Positions 6,944-14,641 of a DNA stretch of 20,066 nucleotides are shown here, one piece after another. Source of the stretch: a virus; the IMG/VR virus record IMGVR_UViG_3300026478_000126, positions 1 through 20,066 of that record; one strand, written 5' to 3'. The position numbers and the translations under genes are program-made. How positions within the stretch are numbered: position 1 is the stretch's first letter; every line of letters begins with the position of its first letter. The notes beneath the pieces are model-generated. The model was not told where the DNA came from. It saw nothing but the letters and a program-made list of their open reading frames with translations, and ran no database searches.

Positions 6944-8884
6944 ATGGCTACAGACATCGTTGCATCTCTATTCGGCGTCACGCCGGAAATGTACCAGCAG
7001 CGTCAAATGGCGCAGGCTGATGAGCGGGCGCTGCAATACGCGCAGCTTACGCCTTTTCAACAAGCCAACTACGCCATCAGTCGTGGTGCTTATGGCCTTG
7101 CTGGCGCTCTGGGCGGCGCCTTGGGTGCTCAAGACCCTCAGTTGCAGTTGATCAGCCAGAGGAATGCTATCGCACGGCAGATTGATTACAACAACCCCGC
7201 GTCGATCATGGAAGGCCAACGCCTGTTAGCGCGTGTGGGGGACACGGTCGGCGCGCTACAGTTGGCTAACGTCGCCCGCGATCTGGAGTACAAGCAGGCG
7301 CAGACGACTCAAAGTCTGGCGGCGGCAGGCGCGTCTCGGGCGCAAGCTGCAAAAAGTCAAGCGGAAATCGATAAGATCGATCGTCAACAAAGGGCTTTTG
7401 CTTTATTGACTGGCGCAAGGCCAGCAGAAGCTGCTGCACCGGCTGTTGTACCGGATGCTGTACCGGCGGCTGCTGCTGCGCCAGAAGCACAGCCTTTATA
7501 TTCAATCAATAAGCAAAGTTTGGCAGGTTTGCCCGACGATATTCAAAACTTAATTCAAATAAAACTTGAGGACGCGGCGCGTTTGCGTGCTGACACAACG
7601 GACCCACAAAGCGCAAGAGCAGATCTCCGTCTTAGACAAGCGGAAATGCTTGAGGAGCAGGCCGCGAGGACGTTTCTTGCAAAGAGACCCGACTTACGAA
7701 GACTTACTGGTGAAGAAAGCAAAGATGCTATCTCGCAACGAAAATTTAATAACCCGATTTATTACACTCTTTCGGATAGTCAGAGGGCGGCAGTTGATAA
7801 AGAATTTGACGCTGCGAGTGAAAAAGCACAGCTTGCACAAGCCAAGCAAAGTTTGGGCTTTCAATTTGCCCCTGCCGCTGCCCCTGCCGCTGCCCCTGCC
7901 GCTGCCCCTGCCGCTGCTGCTTCAACGCGGGCTTCGATCAACCAACAGATCGCCGCGCTAGAAAACAGGCGCAAACAGTTTTTGGCGCTTACGGAAATTC
8001 CCGACGCTAAAGCTGAAGCTGAAATACTCGGTGATCGAATCAAAGACTTGCGCGAGCAACTTAAACCAACTGAGATTGCTAAACTTGAGCGCGAGATTGA
8101 TCAATTCCGCGCTGATGGCGTTTCTGATAGCGATCCTCGCATCAAGACTCGTCTGGACAAGATTGTTAAACTCTCTACCCCAACTTCAGAGCGTTTTGGC
8201 ACCGACAGAGAAGCTGTTTCGCTGGAGGTCTACGATAAGCCTTTCTCGCAACTCACTCAAGCGCAGCGCGCCGCCGTCAATAAACGGGTTGAAGAAGAGC
8301 AAGGAAGAAAAGCCGAAAAAGGCGCAGCTAAGTTTACGCTGCCTGGTGCTGATAAGCTGGCCGACATCCCTGCATTCCGCGCGTCTGTACAGCGCACGAT
8401 TGAGCCGCAACTCAAGACCATTACCGCTGCTGATCAAGCGCTGACCGCAATCAACGATTCCTTGGCGACAGGCAACTTCGCTTCATATCGTGCCGCCCAG
8501 GTGCAGTTTGCCCGAGCAATTGCGGGCGCTGGCGATCTGAGCCAGAAAGAACTGAAGGCGGCGGGTGCTGATCCATCGTTGCTTGGTGGAGCGGCAGATG
8601 TCATCTCTACTGCATTTACATCAACTCCCAGTGAAGATACGCAAAAGAAGATTCGCAGTACGCTAAGAGCTATCATTACTGTGTCTAGAAAGCAAGCAAA
8701 AGATGAGGTCGATCAACAGCGTAAGATTGCGCTGCGCTCGCCGGGGTACAACGCAGACGCCGTCAATGAGGCGCTGAGGTTTCCGCAGTTGGAAGGCGGT
8801 ACTGTTCCTACACCGGCAGTCACGGGCGGCGATCTAGCAGCAGCAGCGGCAGCCGAATTGGCGCGTCGCAGAGGAGGTAAGTAA
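6944..8884 (+). CDS. Putative internal virion / ejection protein with APAA repeats (646 aa)
   Basis: GAGGG at 6933-6937 lies 6 nt before the ATG. The N-terminal half is Gln/Ala-rich ('LTPFQQANYAISRGAYGLAG' at 36-55, then LGGALGAQDPQ). An Ala/Pro linker with four exact 12-bp repeats lies at about residues 309-324 and precedes a charged coiled-coil region. The C-terminus is Ala-rich. No catalytic motif is seen. Size and position between the 357- and 881-aa proteins fit the second of three ejection proteins. Its TAA shares one base with the next ATG (TAATG). Confidence 0.65.
   Translation: MATDIVASLFGVTPEMYQQRQMAQADERALQYAQLTPFQQANYAISRGAYGLAGALGGALGAQDPQLQLISQRNAIARQIDYNNPASIMEGQRLLARVGDTVGALQLANVARDLEYKQAQTTQSLAAAGASRAQAAKSQAEIDKIDRQQRAFALLTGARPAEAAAPAVVPDAVPAAAAAPEAQPLYSINKQSLAGLPDDIQNLIQIKLEDAARLRADTTDPQSARADLRLRQAEMLEEQAARTFLAKRPDLRRLTGEESKDAISQRKFNNPIYYTLSDSQRAAVDKEFDAASEKAQLAQAKQSLGFQFAPAAAPAAAPAAAPAAAASTRASINQQIAALENRRKQFLALTEIPDAKAEAEILGDRIKDLREQLKPTEIAKLEREIDQFRADGVSDSDPRIKTRLDKIVKLSTPTSERFGTDREAVSLEVYDKPFSQLTQAQRAAVNKRVEEEQGRKAEKGAAKFTLPGADKLADIPAFRASVQRTIEPQLKTITAADQALTAINDSLATGNFASYRAAQVQFARAIAGAGDLSQKELKAAGADPSLLGGAADVISTAFTSTPSEDTQKKIRSTLRAIITVSRKQAKDEVDQQRKIALRSPGYNADAVNEALRFPQLEGGTVPTPAVTGGDLAAAAAAELARRRGGK
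7868..7915 (+). repeat. Four 12-bp tandem repeats (GCCCCTGCCGCT)
   Basis: Four perfect in-frame copies encode Ala-Pro-Ala-Ala each, followed by two further GCT codons. They form a flexible Ala/Pro linker inside the putative ejection protein. A shorter Ala/Pro-rich linker occurs near 7426-7486. Confidence 0.95.
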
Positions 8885-11529
8885 TGGCCGTTGACCTGAG
8901 CAAACTCTCCGACGCTGAACTCCAGGCGATTGCGTCTGGCAACATGGCGTCGCTGTCCGACGAGACGCTACAGATGCTCGCGGGCGTTGAAGAGACACGG
9001 CCGCCGTCCACAGCCGCTGTCGCTGCCGAGGCGGCGCGCAAGGGTGTGGCCGGCCTGCCCAGCTTCTTGGCCGGCGCGGGCGCGCTGATCGGCGAGAGCG
9101 CCTTGGGGCGCGGTCTGCCTGAGTTGTTCATGCCCAGCGCCCAACCGACTGGCCGAGCACCTACGCAGGCGTTTATGCAGGCACAGCAGCCTGTTCAACA
9201 AGCACTTATGGAGAGGCTTGGAACAACTGGTGTAAAGCCTGTTACTACTGGTCAAAAGCTGTTTTCGGCCGGTGTTGAGGCTGTTACGTCACCCGAGTCG
9301 TATGTATTCCCGCCGCTGGCCGCCATTCGCCGCCTGGGCCTGCTTGGCCAAGCCGTGGCGCGCCCTGCTGAACAAGCCGTTGTCGGCACTGGCGCAGAAG
9401 CCGGTGGTATGGGTGGCGAATACGCTGGCGAGAAAATGGGTGCTCCTACGACCGGTCGTATTGTCGGCGGTCTGCTTGGCGGTGGCGGCACCGCGTTCGT
9501 TGCGGGGCAGGTCGGCCGGCAAGGCGCGCTCGTTGGAAAAGGCTTTGACTTGCTCAAAGACCAATGGCAGAAGGTAAGCCGGACAGTGCCGGAAGATGAG
9601 CTGATGAAAGATGTGGACCGCCGCATCACCAATATCTTCAACGCGGCTATGGATGCTGACCCAAACATAGCCAAGCTGATTAGAGAAGCCGTTGCCGCGC
9701 AAGAAGGCATATCGCTTAAGGCGCCCGGCGCGCCAGAAGTCAAGCTGCCGCTGTCAGCCATCTTAGCCAACAATCCTGTGATTGACGCGCAGGTTCGCAA
9801 GCTGGCAGGCGAAAACGAGGTGTTCAGGACGCAATACGGCGCGCAGTACGACGCGGCCAAGCAGGCGTTGGCGCAGAACCAGATCCGGCTGTTTGGTGAT
9901 CCGTCCAAAGCAGTGGTCAAAGCCACCGCCCCCGATTTTAGCAAAACGCAAGCAATGCTGGTTAAATCGCTTGACGAGCAGATCGCCAACGCCTATCAAG
10001 GGCAGTCGATAGACCCCAACGCGTTCGGTCAGCGCGTATCCGATTTGGTCGCTCGCAAAGAGAAGGCGGCCTACGCTGAAGTTAAACCGTTGTATACCGA
10101 GGCGTTCGACATCGCCAAGGCCAAGAACTTAGAGTTGCCAGCGGCGTCGGTCGATGACATTTACAACTTTGTAGTAAATGAACGCACGGCAGATATTTTT
10201 AAAAACTTTCCAGAAATATACAAAAAAGTTACTCAACGGTTTAAACCCGTTACTACTGAACCCAGCCCTATTCTGACTTCAGAAGGCGTGTCAATTCGTC
10301 CAGGCGGCAAATCTTTTTACGCGGCCACCGTTGAAGATTTGGACTCCCTTAAACGCGAAATCAATGCAAGTCTTCGCGCCAGCCGCGACGAAAACAACAT
10401 CCGTCTGTTGTCTGAGTTAAAGTCCCGCGTGGGCGGCCACATTGACAGCCTTGACCCTGATTTTGTCACGGCGTATCGCAACGCTGACAAAGCGTACCTC
10501 CAGAAAGTCGGTCTGCCGTTCGACACTGCTACGCTGGCAGCCATTGACCGTAAGAAGTTCGTCGAGCAGATCGCGCCTGTAATCATTGGCAACAAGTCTC
10601 AAGTGCTGGACTTCATTAACGCGACGGGTGATCAGGGAACAAAATTGGTACGTGATGCGTTCACAGATGCTTTCACCACAGCCGCGCTTAAGGATGGCAT
10701 GCTCGATCCAAAGGCTGCGGCCAAGTGGATCAAGAAGAACGAAGGCGGCGTTTCCTTGGTGCCCGGCTTGCGCGAGGAGTTGGACAGCGCTACACGAAAC
10801 GTGCAGCAACTGATCGACAAGCGGGCGCAACTTAACGCTGACTTTCAGCGCGTGGCCGGAGAACAGATCCTGAGCAAAGAAGGCGTGCGAGGCCCGCAAG
10901 AGTTGGTCAACAGGATGTACGGAGACATAAATTTCACCAACCGATTTATGACGCAGTACCGTACAGATAAGGACTCGGTCGGCGCCGCCCGCGCTTTCAT
11001 GCTGGATGACATCATCAAGTCTAATGACCCTGTTGGGATGCTCTCTGACCGCAATCGTGCTGCTGTGTTCAACCGCGTGTTTGGCCCCAAATACTCGCAA
11101 ATAGTGCGGGATTTCGCGGTTGCCTCCGGCCGAATGAAGGTGGACCCTACTCAAGTCGCGTTTAGGGTTGAGACGGTGCCGAAAACAGTGATTGAGGATA
11201 TTACGGGGACGCCGCCGCAGCAAATCATCTCAAGATTTTTGAACCCTGTGTCCGGCCCGCTGTACGCTATCACGACGTCGATAAGTAAGTTCTGGGCTAA
11301 ACAAGCCTCTGAAGCTACAGAGCGAAAGTTGATCAATTTGTTGAGTGACCCAGCAGAAGCTGTTAAGTTCATGTCCACGCTTGAGAAGGCCAAAAAATCC
11401 ATGTCGCCTGGAGACATCGAGAATCTTGCCCGTATCGGCGCGAAATACGGCATCGACTGGGTCAAAGACGCGGCCAACGACATCATGTCTGGCGCAGCGC
11501 GCGGCGCGGTTCAGCAACCACAGGAGTAA
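8884..11529 (+). CDS. Large putative internal virion protein (881 aa)
   Basis: GAGGAGGT about 6 nt before the ATG is a strong binding site. The N-terminus 'LSDAELQAIASGNMASLSDE' carries a short motif often seen at the start of big phage ejection proteins. Gly/Ala-rich hydrophobic stretches near 55-75 and 185-210 could insert in membranes, and the rest is helical and charged. No transglycosylase or protease motif was recognised. As the largest and last of the three, it resembles in position the T7 gp16-type core protein, but no homology is claimed. The holin gene follows after 3 nt. Confidence 0.65.
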   Translation: MAVDLSKLSDAELQAIASGNMASLSDETLQMLAGVEETRPPSTAAVAAEAARKGVAGLPSFLAGAGALIGESALGRGLPELFMPSAQPTGRAPTQAFMQAQQPVQQALMERLGTTGVKPVTTGQKLFSAGVEAVTSPESYVFPPLAAIRRLGLLGQAVARPAEQAVVGTGAEAGGMGGEYAGEKMGAPTTGRIVGGLLGGGGTAFVAGQVGRQGALVGKGFDLLKDQWQKVSRTVPEDELMKDVDRRITNIFNAAMDADPNIAKLIREAVAAQEGISLKAPGAPEVKLPLSAILANNPVIDAQVRKLAGENEVFRTQYGAQYDAAKQALAQNQIRLFGDPSKAVVKATAPDFSKTQAMLVKSLDEQIANAYQGQSIDPNAFGQRVSDLVARKEKAAYAEVKPLYTEAFDIAKAKNLELPAASVDDIYNFVVNERTADIFKNFPEIYKKVTQRFKPVTTEPSPILTSEGVSIRPGGKSFYAATVEDLDSLKREINASLRASRDENNIRLLSELKSRVGGHIDSLDPDFVTAYRNADKAYLQKVGLPFDTATLAAIDRKKFVEQIAPVIIGNKSQVLDFINATGDQGTKLVRDAFTDAFTTAALKDGMLDPKAAAKWIKKNEGGVSLVPGLREELDSATRNVQQLIDKRAQLNADFQRVAGEQILSKEGVRGPQELVNRMYGDINFTNRFMTQYRTDKDSVGAARAFMLDDIIKSNDPVGMLSDRNRAAVFNRVFGPKYSQIVRDFAVASGRMKVDPTQVAFRVETVPKTVIEDITGTPPQQIISRFLNPVSGPLYAITTSISKFWAKQASEATERKLINLLSDPAEAVKFMSTLEKAKKSMSPGDIENLARIGAKYGIDWVKDAANDIMSGAARGAVQQPQE

Positions 11530-11532
11530 CCA

Positions 11533-12036
11533 ATGCTATCTCTAATTTCTACTCTCGGCGGGCTGCTGATCAGCGGCTTGCCCAAGCTGCTAGAGTACTT
11601 CCAGAACAAAGCCGATCAGAAGCATGAACTTGCTCTGGCCAAGATACAGACGGAGAAAGAACTGCAACTGGCCGCACAAGGCTTTGCTGCACAGCAAAAG
11701 ATTGAGGAAATCCGCACCGATCAGGTGATGATGCAGACCGAGGCGCAGATGACCGAAGCGGCGCTCAAGCACGACGAGAAGGTGCTGGAAAAAGCGTCTC
11801 AGTGGGTTGCCAGTTACGTTGGCACTGTGCGCCCGACCGTGACGTACATCTTCGTGCTGGAGTTGGTCGTAATCAACTTTTTCATGGCGCTGTATGTCTG
11901 GAATCACCCTGAGTTGATTAAAAGCGTGGACGATATCATCAAGTACTCCGACCTGATCTTCTCCAACGACGAGATGGCTATGCTAGGGGGAATCCTAGGA
12001 TTTTGGTTTGGGTCTAGGACTTGGAGTAAGAAGTGA
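11533..12036 (+). CDS. Holin of the 3-TM (GTA-like) type (167 aa)
   Basis: An N-terminal hydrophobic/amphipathic helix (1-20), a long charged coiled coil (about 24-90, EKELQLAAQGFAAQQKIEEI), a transmembrane helix at about 103-122 after 'VGTVRPTVTY', and a last hydrophobic segment (148-160, LGGILGFWFG) ending 'SRTWSKK'. The RP-x-TY and FGSRTWSKK parts are typical of the GTA_holin_3TM family. It would form the inner-membrane lesion that lets the lysozyme act. The following lysozyme gene starts with a GTG overlapping this stop. Confidence 0.85.
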   Translation: MLSLISTLGGLLISGLPKLLEYFQNKADQKHELALAKIQTEKELQLAAQGFAAQQKIEEIRTDQVMMQTEAQMTEAALKHDEKVLEKASQWVASYVGTVRPTVTYIFVLELVVINFFMALYVWNHPELIKSVDDIIKYSDLIFSNDEMAMLGGILGFWFGSRTWSKK

Positions 12037-12539
12037 AACTGAGCAAAGCTGGCGCTGACCTGATGCACCAGTTTGAGGGGTACAGAACGCGCCCCTATCT
12101 GTGCCCCGCGCACATCTGGACAATTGGCTATGGCCATGTGCTGTACCAAGACCAGATCAGGCTCCCGATGGCGCGTGTGCCGGATAAAGACATACCCATG
12201 ATCCGCAAAGAGATGCCGCTCAAACCGGAGGACAATCGTGTCTGGAGTAAGCAAGAGATCGAGGAACTATTCGCGCAAGATGTCGCATCTTTTGAACGTG
12301 GTGTTCTACGACTTATTCCCGGCGTGGTTGGCCGTCAAGGCAGCTTTGATGCTCTGGTCAGCATTTCCTACAATTTCGGGCTAGGCAACCTCCAGAGATC
12401 GACTATCCGTATGAAGGCCAATCGAGGCGAGTGGGAGGCTGCCGCCGAGGCGTTCATGCAGTGGACCAAAGGCGGCGGCAAGGAGTTGCCTGGACTCGTC
12501 AGACGACGCAAGGCAGAGAGAGCGCTATTCCTCTCTTAA
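12033..12539 (+). CDS. T4-type lysozyme endolysin, glycoside hydrolase 24 (168 aa)
   Basis: The GTG at 12033 overlaps the holin stop (GTGA). Catalytic spacing is visible: E15 in 'QFEGYR', eight residues, C24, five residues, T30 in 'WTIGYGH'. This is the E-x8-(D/C)-x5-T triad of T4-like lysozymes, here with Cys as in the P1 Lyz type rather than the Asp of T4. 'DALVSISYNFGLGNL' and 'GLVRRRKAERALFL' are also typical. It hydrolyses the glycan strands of peptidoglycan. No signal peptide or SAR helix is present, so release depends on the holin. The last 15 nt overlap a convergent gene. Confidence 0.93.
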   Translation: MKLSKAGADLMHQFEGYRTRPYLCPAHIWTIGYGHVLYQDQIRLPMARVPDKDIPMIRKEMPLKPEDNRVWSKQEIEELFAQDVASFERGVLRLIPGVVGRQGSFDALVSISYNFGLGNLQRSTIRMKANRGEWEAAAEAFMQWTKGGGKELPGLVRRRKAERALFLS

Positions 12540-12734
12540 AACCGCTCTAAAGCCTTCTAAAGCGGCTTTAATGTCCAGTCGGAGTGTCTGTATCTCTTCT
12601 TCCTGAGAGCGCATCTTCTCGTGTGCGTCTTTGGCAAAGTTAACTAAGTTTTCTTGGCTCCACGTTGCGAAATCTGGCCCCTCCGTGAGAATTGGATGGG
12701 ACTTGTCTCTCTTCAGTGGTAAAACGATGCTCAT
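12525..12734 (-). CDS. Small coiled-coil phage protein (69 aa)
   Basis: The ATG at 12734 shares a base with the stop of an upstream gene (TAATG). The protein has a Pro-containing N-terminus, then '[20 protein letters not shown]' and a charged helix 'EEEIQTLRLDIKAALEGFRA', likely a coiled coil. Similar short proteins are common in early regions of related phages; function unknown. It is the last gene of the leftward block and overlaps the lysozyme 3' end tail to tail. Its first 95 nt also encode the end of a zinc-ribbon protein in another frame. Confidence 0.65.
   Translation of the reverse strand: MSIVLPLKRDKSHPILTEGPDFATWSQENLVNFAKDAHEKMRSQEEEIQTLRLDIKAALEGFRAVLREE
12548..12570. terminator. 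Weak hairpin after the lysozyme gene
   Basis: TAAAGCC at 12548-12554 and GGCTTTA at 12564-12570 form a 7-bp stem with a 9-nt loop, just past the end of the rightward late genes. There is no clear T tract beyond TTTAA. It lies inside the 3' part of a convergent gene. It may end late transcription but is only a weak candidate. Confidence 0.3.
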
Positions 12735-12822
12735 TACCGCACTCTCTGAATCTTAGGACTGTTGTGCTTCGCTTCCTGGTGGACTTTACTACCGTCCAGA
12801 CTCCGCAAATTGGGCACTTCAT
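12640..12822 (-). CDS. Small zinc-ribbon protein (60 aa), overlapping two genes
   Basis: The sequence begins [19 protein letters not shown] and continues to '[13 protein letters not shown]'. C3/C6 and C28/H32 form a CCCH zinc ribbon like the NrdR N-terminal type, and the whole pattern is familiar from small phage proteins. The motif is too specific to be chance, so this frame was selected as protein. It overlaps the preceding gene by 89 nt and the following one by 95 nt, both in other frames. No strong binding site precedes the ATG, so reinitiation is likely. Function unknown, probably nucleic-acid or regulatory binding. Confidence 0.6.
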   Translation of the reverse strand: MKCPICGVWTVVKSTRKRSTTVLRFRECGNEHRFTTEERQVPSNSHGGARFRNVEPRKLS

Positions 12823-12919
12823 TTAGCGGCCTCCATCCAAATTTGCGCCATGTGTCTTGAATGTTGGTTGATGCAGCATTAGTGTATTTAAAATTTGGGT
12901 CTAAGATACGCGACTTCAT
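12734..12919 (-). CDS. Small phage protein with conserved N-terminus (61 aa)
   Basis: AAGGAGG lies just upstream of the ATG at 12919, a strong site, and the ATG overlaps the stop of a 31-aa gene. The first 20 or so residues ('[18 protein letters not shown]') look like a conserved phage protein start. From about residue 33 the frame runs out of phase through the zinc-ribbon gene, and its composition becomes less convincing. The true product may be a short conserved head with an overprinted tail. Function unknown. Confidence 0.55.
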   Translation of the reverse strand: MKSRILDPNFKYTNAASTNIQDTWRKFGWRPLNEVPNLRSLDGSKVHQEAKHNSPKIQRVR

Positions 12920-13011
12920 AAAACCTCCTTGAGGATGATGGCTATCAAGACTCCTGCCATGCCGATTAGCAATAACTTGCCTTTCAAGATTCTTTGGTCA
13001 ATGTTGGGCAT
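12916..13011 (-). CDS. 31-aa single-span membrane protein
   Basis: A small gene: ATG at 13011, with AAGGAAG a few nt upstream, and a TGA that overlaps the next ATG. The peptide starts [12 protein letters not shown] and continues with '[19 protein letters not shown]', a clear transmembrane helix with a positive cytoplasmic side. It overlaps the 3' end of the upstream gene by 28 nt. It could be a small membrane modulator or a lysis-related peptide; no family is recognised. Confidence 0.55.
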   Translation of the reverse strand: MPNIDQRILKGKLLLIGMAGVLIAIILKEVL

Positions 13012-13298
13012 AGTCTTCCTTGTTCACATTTATGGTTGCATGGTGGGCACTTAGATGGGTCATAAGGTATGCTCCCCCAGTCGTTAAAAAGAGGCATCTC
13101 ATCTGGCATAGATCGTATGGCCTCTGCTGCTGGACTGATCCATTGCCAGGAGCCATCTTTCCTGACTAACTTGTGCTTGCGCTCCTCGTCGTCTGCGATG
13201 TTTGCACACCTCATGCGCTGGATGTTGAGTAACTCTCTGGAAAATCCAATCACTTCTTGGTGTTTGCGCCACAGAGCAATGATTTGATCGTTTGTCAT
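12984..13298 (-). CDS. Small Cys-containing phage protein (104 aa)
   Basis: Starts at ATG 13298, overlapping the stop of the upstream gene. N-terminal helix '[20 protein letters not shown]', a middle '[20 protein letters not shown]', and a C-terminal Cys cluster '[15 protein letters not shown]' (C84, C87, C91, C97) that could bind zinc. The cluster resembles the short 'C..NC.QGR.CP' end seen in other phage early proteins. Function unknown. Confidence 0.65.
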   Translation of the reverse strand: MTNDQIIALWRKHQEVIGFSRELLNIQRMRCANIADDEERKHKLVRKDGSWQWISPAAEAIRSMPDEMPLFNDWGSIPYDPSKCPPCNHKCEQGRLCPTLTKES

Positions 13299-13504
13299 AC
13301 GTCACCATTTTTCTTGATAAATTCAGCGCAATCTAACAGTGCTTCTATGCACATATCTAGATGTCTGTCAATGGCATCAGCTTCTGTCTTACAGATGTTA
13401 GAGCAAGACTCACATGCTGATTTCCACACAAATCGCGCATTATTTAAACCGATTGATTTTCTCTCTTTGTCGGTCAGCCGAACCCACCATAGATCAAATG
13501 TCAT
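13295..13504 (-). CDS. Small phage protein with Cys pairs (69 aa)
   Basis: The frame is open further upstream, but the start is placed at ATG 13504, which follows GGGAGCAG by a normal distance and leaves only an 11-nt overlap with the previous gene. The extra upstream residues are the shadow of that gene. The product begins 'MTFDLWWVRLTDKERKSIGL' and contains 'SACESCSNICKTEADAIDRH' with four closely spaced cysteines. No family is recognised. Its stop overlaps the next ATG. Confidence 0.6.
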   Translation of the reverse strand: MTFDLWWVRLTDKERKSIGLNNARFVWKSACESCSNICKTEADAIDRHLDMCIEALLDCAEFIKKNGDV

Positions 13505-13652
13505 TTTCACTGCTCCCAATGTGTTTAAGCGCTTTATCCACCGCCTCAAGCGCTCGTTGCGTCTTGATCTCGTCAATCGGGAATGGCAGTGTTGCCATGT
13601 GCAGCGCGTCCTGCGCCAGCTTGAGTGCTTCGATGATCTTTTCTTTGGTCAT
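13494..13652 (-). CDS. Small helical phage protein (52 aa)
   Basis: Starts at ATG 13652 in an ATGA overlap with the upstream gene and stops at TGA 13494-13496. The sequence contains 'MTKEKIIEALKLAQDALHMA' and 'TQRALEAVDKALKHIG', two amphipathic helices. It resembles the N-terminal part of the 159-aa protein encoded at 15088-15567 (QALEAL...AITALRTAL), a pattern common among small phage proteins. Function unknown. The coupled layout and coding sense support it although it is short. Confidence 0.6.
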   Translation of the reverse strand: MTKEKIIEALKLAQDALHMATLPFPIDEIKTQRALEAVDKALKHIGSSENDI

Positions 13653-13918
13653 GTATTGCCCCTTGCGCGGATCGCGGCTCCAATTGAATACACATCGTCC
13701 CGGCCATTGGGCCAGTCATCACACACCTTCGCGCACGCCTCGCGCTCGGTCGAGACCATCTCTTCTGCCAGCTTAAGCACTTCACCGCACATCACCTTGA
13801 TGGAGTTGTACGCCTCAGCCTCGTTGCGATCAGCGCAGTCATAAGCCTCCTGCATGATGCGGATTCGTATAGGCTCAAAGGCCGCCCATCTGCGGCGTGT
13901 TGTTTCTTCTACGCTCAT
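13649..13918 (-). CDS. Phage protein with EREACAK...IRARG tail (89 aa)
   Basis: The start is placed at ATG 13918 rather than an upstream in-frame ATG. AGGAG lies 7 nt before it and it overlaps the upstream stop (ATGA). The N-terminus is 'MSVEETTRRRWAAFEPIRIR', and the C-terminus 'STEREACAKVCDDWPNGRDD' then YSIGAAIRARGNT is the recurring module that also ends two nearby genes. The module is common in phages of beta- and gammaproteobacteria; its role is not known to me. Confidence 0.65.
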   Translation of the reverse strand: MSVEETTRRRWAAFEPIRIRIMQEAYDCADRNEAEAYNSIKVMCGEVLKLAEEMVSTEREACAKVCDDWPNGRDDVYSIGAAIRARGNT

Positions 13919-14223
13919 TCCTTCTCTCCTCGCTTGCGGATAGCTTTCAAAACTCGCTCTGTCAAAACCCAATCGGCCCCAAGCATTGCTGTTCTCGCTG
14001 CCTGCGCACACGCCTCGCGCTCGGCTGCGGCGACAAGGGCTGCAAATCTTCGCAGTGACCCGTTGTCTCCATCAAAGCCTACGAACCCAGCCTCCCTAGC
14101 CATGCGGGTAATTTCTTCTCGGGTCATGTCATCCCACTCCTTTTGCCATGCATCAGCCAAACATTTTTTCCAAGTAGTGTCCAAGTACGTCAGCCATTCT
14201 TCTCGTGTAAGTGGCTTGTTCAT
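13915..14223 (-). CDS. Phage protein with EREACAQ...IRKRG tail (102 aa)
   Basis: ATG 14223 overlaps the upstream stop (ATGA). Two parts are seen: an N-terminal Trp-rich segment ('REEWLTYLDTTWKKCLADAW') and 'MTREEITRMAREAGFVGFDG' at 33-52 leading to 'AAEREACAQAARTAM' and the final KAIRKRGEKE. The second part alone looks like a complete member of the EREACAK family with its own possible start at 14127, so this may be a fusion. Function unknown. Confidence 0.65.
   Translation of the reverse strand: MNKPLTREEWLTYLDTTWKKCLADAWQKEWDDMTREEITRMAREAGFVGFDGDNGSLRRFAALVAAAEREACAQAARTAMLGADWVLTERVLKAIRKRGEKE
14005..14029. repeat. 25-bp direct repeat, copy 1 (EREACA codons)
   Basis: Identical to 14522-14546 over 25 bases. 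It encodes the AAEREACA part of the module on the - strand. A shorter match lies near 13730-13749 in the third member. It marks DNA-level duplication or recombination between these small genes. Confidence 0.9.
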
Positions 14224-14444
14224 TTCTCATCCCTCCACGTACCATCCTTAAAGATGAACCGTGTAAACAGCAGGTTGCCGCCCAAGTCGTAGTGTGCTGC
14301 CATGCAAGGCAGGTCGTTGAGCGCAGGTGATCGGGACGGAAGGCCCACGCTACTTTTCTGCTGGTGCGGGAAGTAATACAGGGTTGTGTGTGCTTCCTTG
14401 GGTGTGTCTGGTGGTGTGGTGAAGTCGTACAGATCGCGTTTCAT
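14220..14444 (-). CDS. Small phage protein of unknown function (74 aa)
   Basis: Starts at ATG 14444 and ends at TGA 14220, each sharing an ATGA with its neighbour. The sequence is polar with 'TTLYYFPHQQKSSVGLPS' and a beta-like end 'GGNLLFTRFIFKDGTWRDEK'. No family is recognised. Its coupling and the absence of any other coding frame here support it. A genuine alternative start was not found. Confidence 0.55.
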   Translation of the reverse strand: MKRDLYDFTTPPDTPKEAHTTLYYFPHQQKSSVGLPSRSPALNDLPCMAAHYDLGGNLLFTRFIFKDGTWRDEK

Positions 14445-14641
14445 TCTTGCCCCCTTGCTCGGATGGCCTCAGCAATCTGTTCGTCCGTCCATGTTTCGCG
14501 CCAATGCCCGTCAAAATACTTCGCACACGCCTCGCGCTCGGCTGCGACTTTGTCCCGGACAATCCGGTGGTGGTCAGAGGCTTTGATGTAAAGCTCGCCC
14601 TCAAAGTGCTGGGCGGCGATGATGTCATTTGTATGTTTCAT
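14441..14641 (-). CDS. Phage protein with EREACAK...IRARG tail (66 aa)
   Basis: Begins MKHTNDIIAAQHFEGELYI and runs through 'VAAEREACAKYFDGHWRETW' to 'TDEQIAEAIRARGQE'. This is the third member of the repeated module in this block and shares a 25-bp exact DNA repeat with the gene at 13915-14223. The start at 14641 lies 17 nt inside the end of the upstream gene. Function unknown; the Cys/Trp/Asp spacing varies between the three copies. Confidence 0.65.
   Translation of the reverse strand: MKHTNDIIAAQHFEGELYIKASDHHRIVRDKVAAEREACAKYFDGHWRETWTDEQIAEAIRARGQE
14522..14546. repeat. 25-bp direct repeat, copy 2 (EREACA codons)
   Basis: Exact copy of 14005-14029, 517 bp away. In both places the - strand frame reads Ala-Ala-Glu-Arg-Glu-Ala-Cys-Ala. 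Identity at wobble positions suggests a recent copy or gene conversion rather than only protein-level conservation. Confidence 0.9.

Noticed and set aside
9252-9989. Long - strand open frame (245 codons) inside the 881-aa gene
   Set aside because: Antisense to a convincing gene with a strong binding site; it shows no domain and results from GC-rich codon structure.
10417-11223. Long - strand open frame (268 codons)
   Set aside because: Also antisense shadow of the 881-aa gene; Arg/His-rich, with no recognisable motif.
14561-14577. Near match (about 17 bp, one mismatch) to 19505-19521
   Set aside because: One such match is expected by chance in 20 kb, and the contexts (coding versus intergenic) are unrelated.
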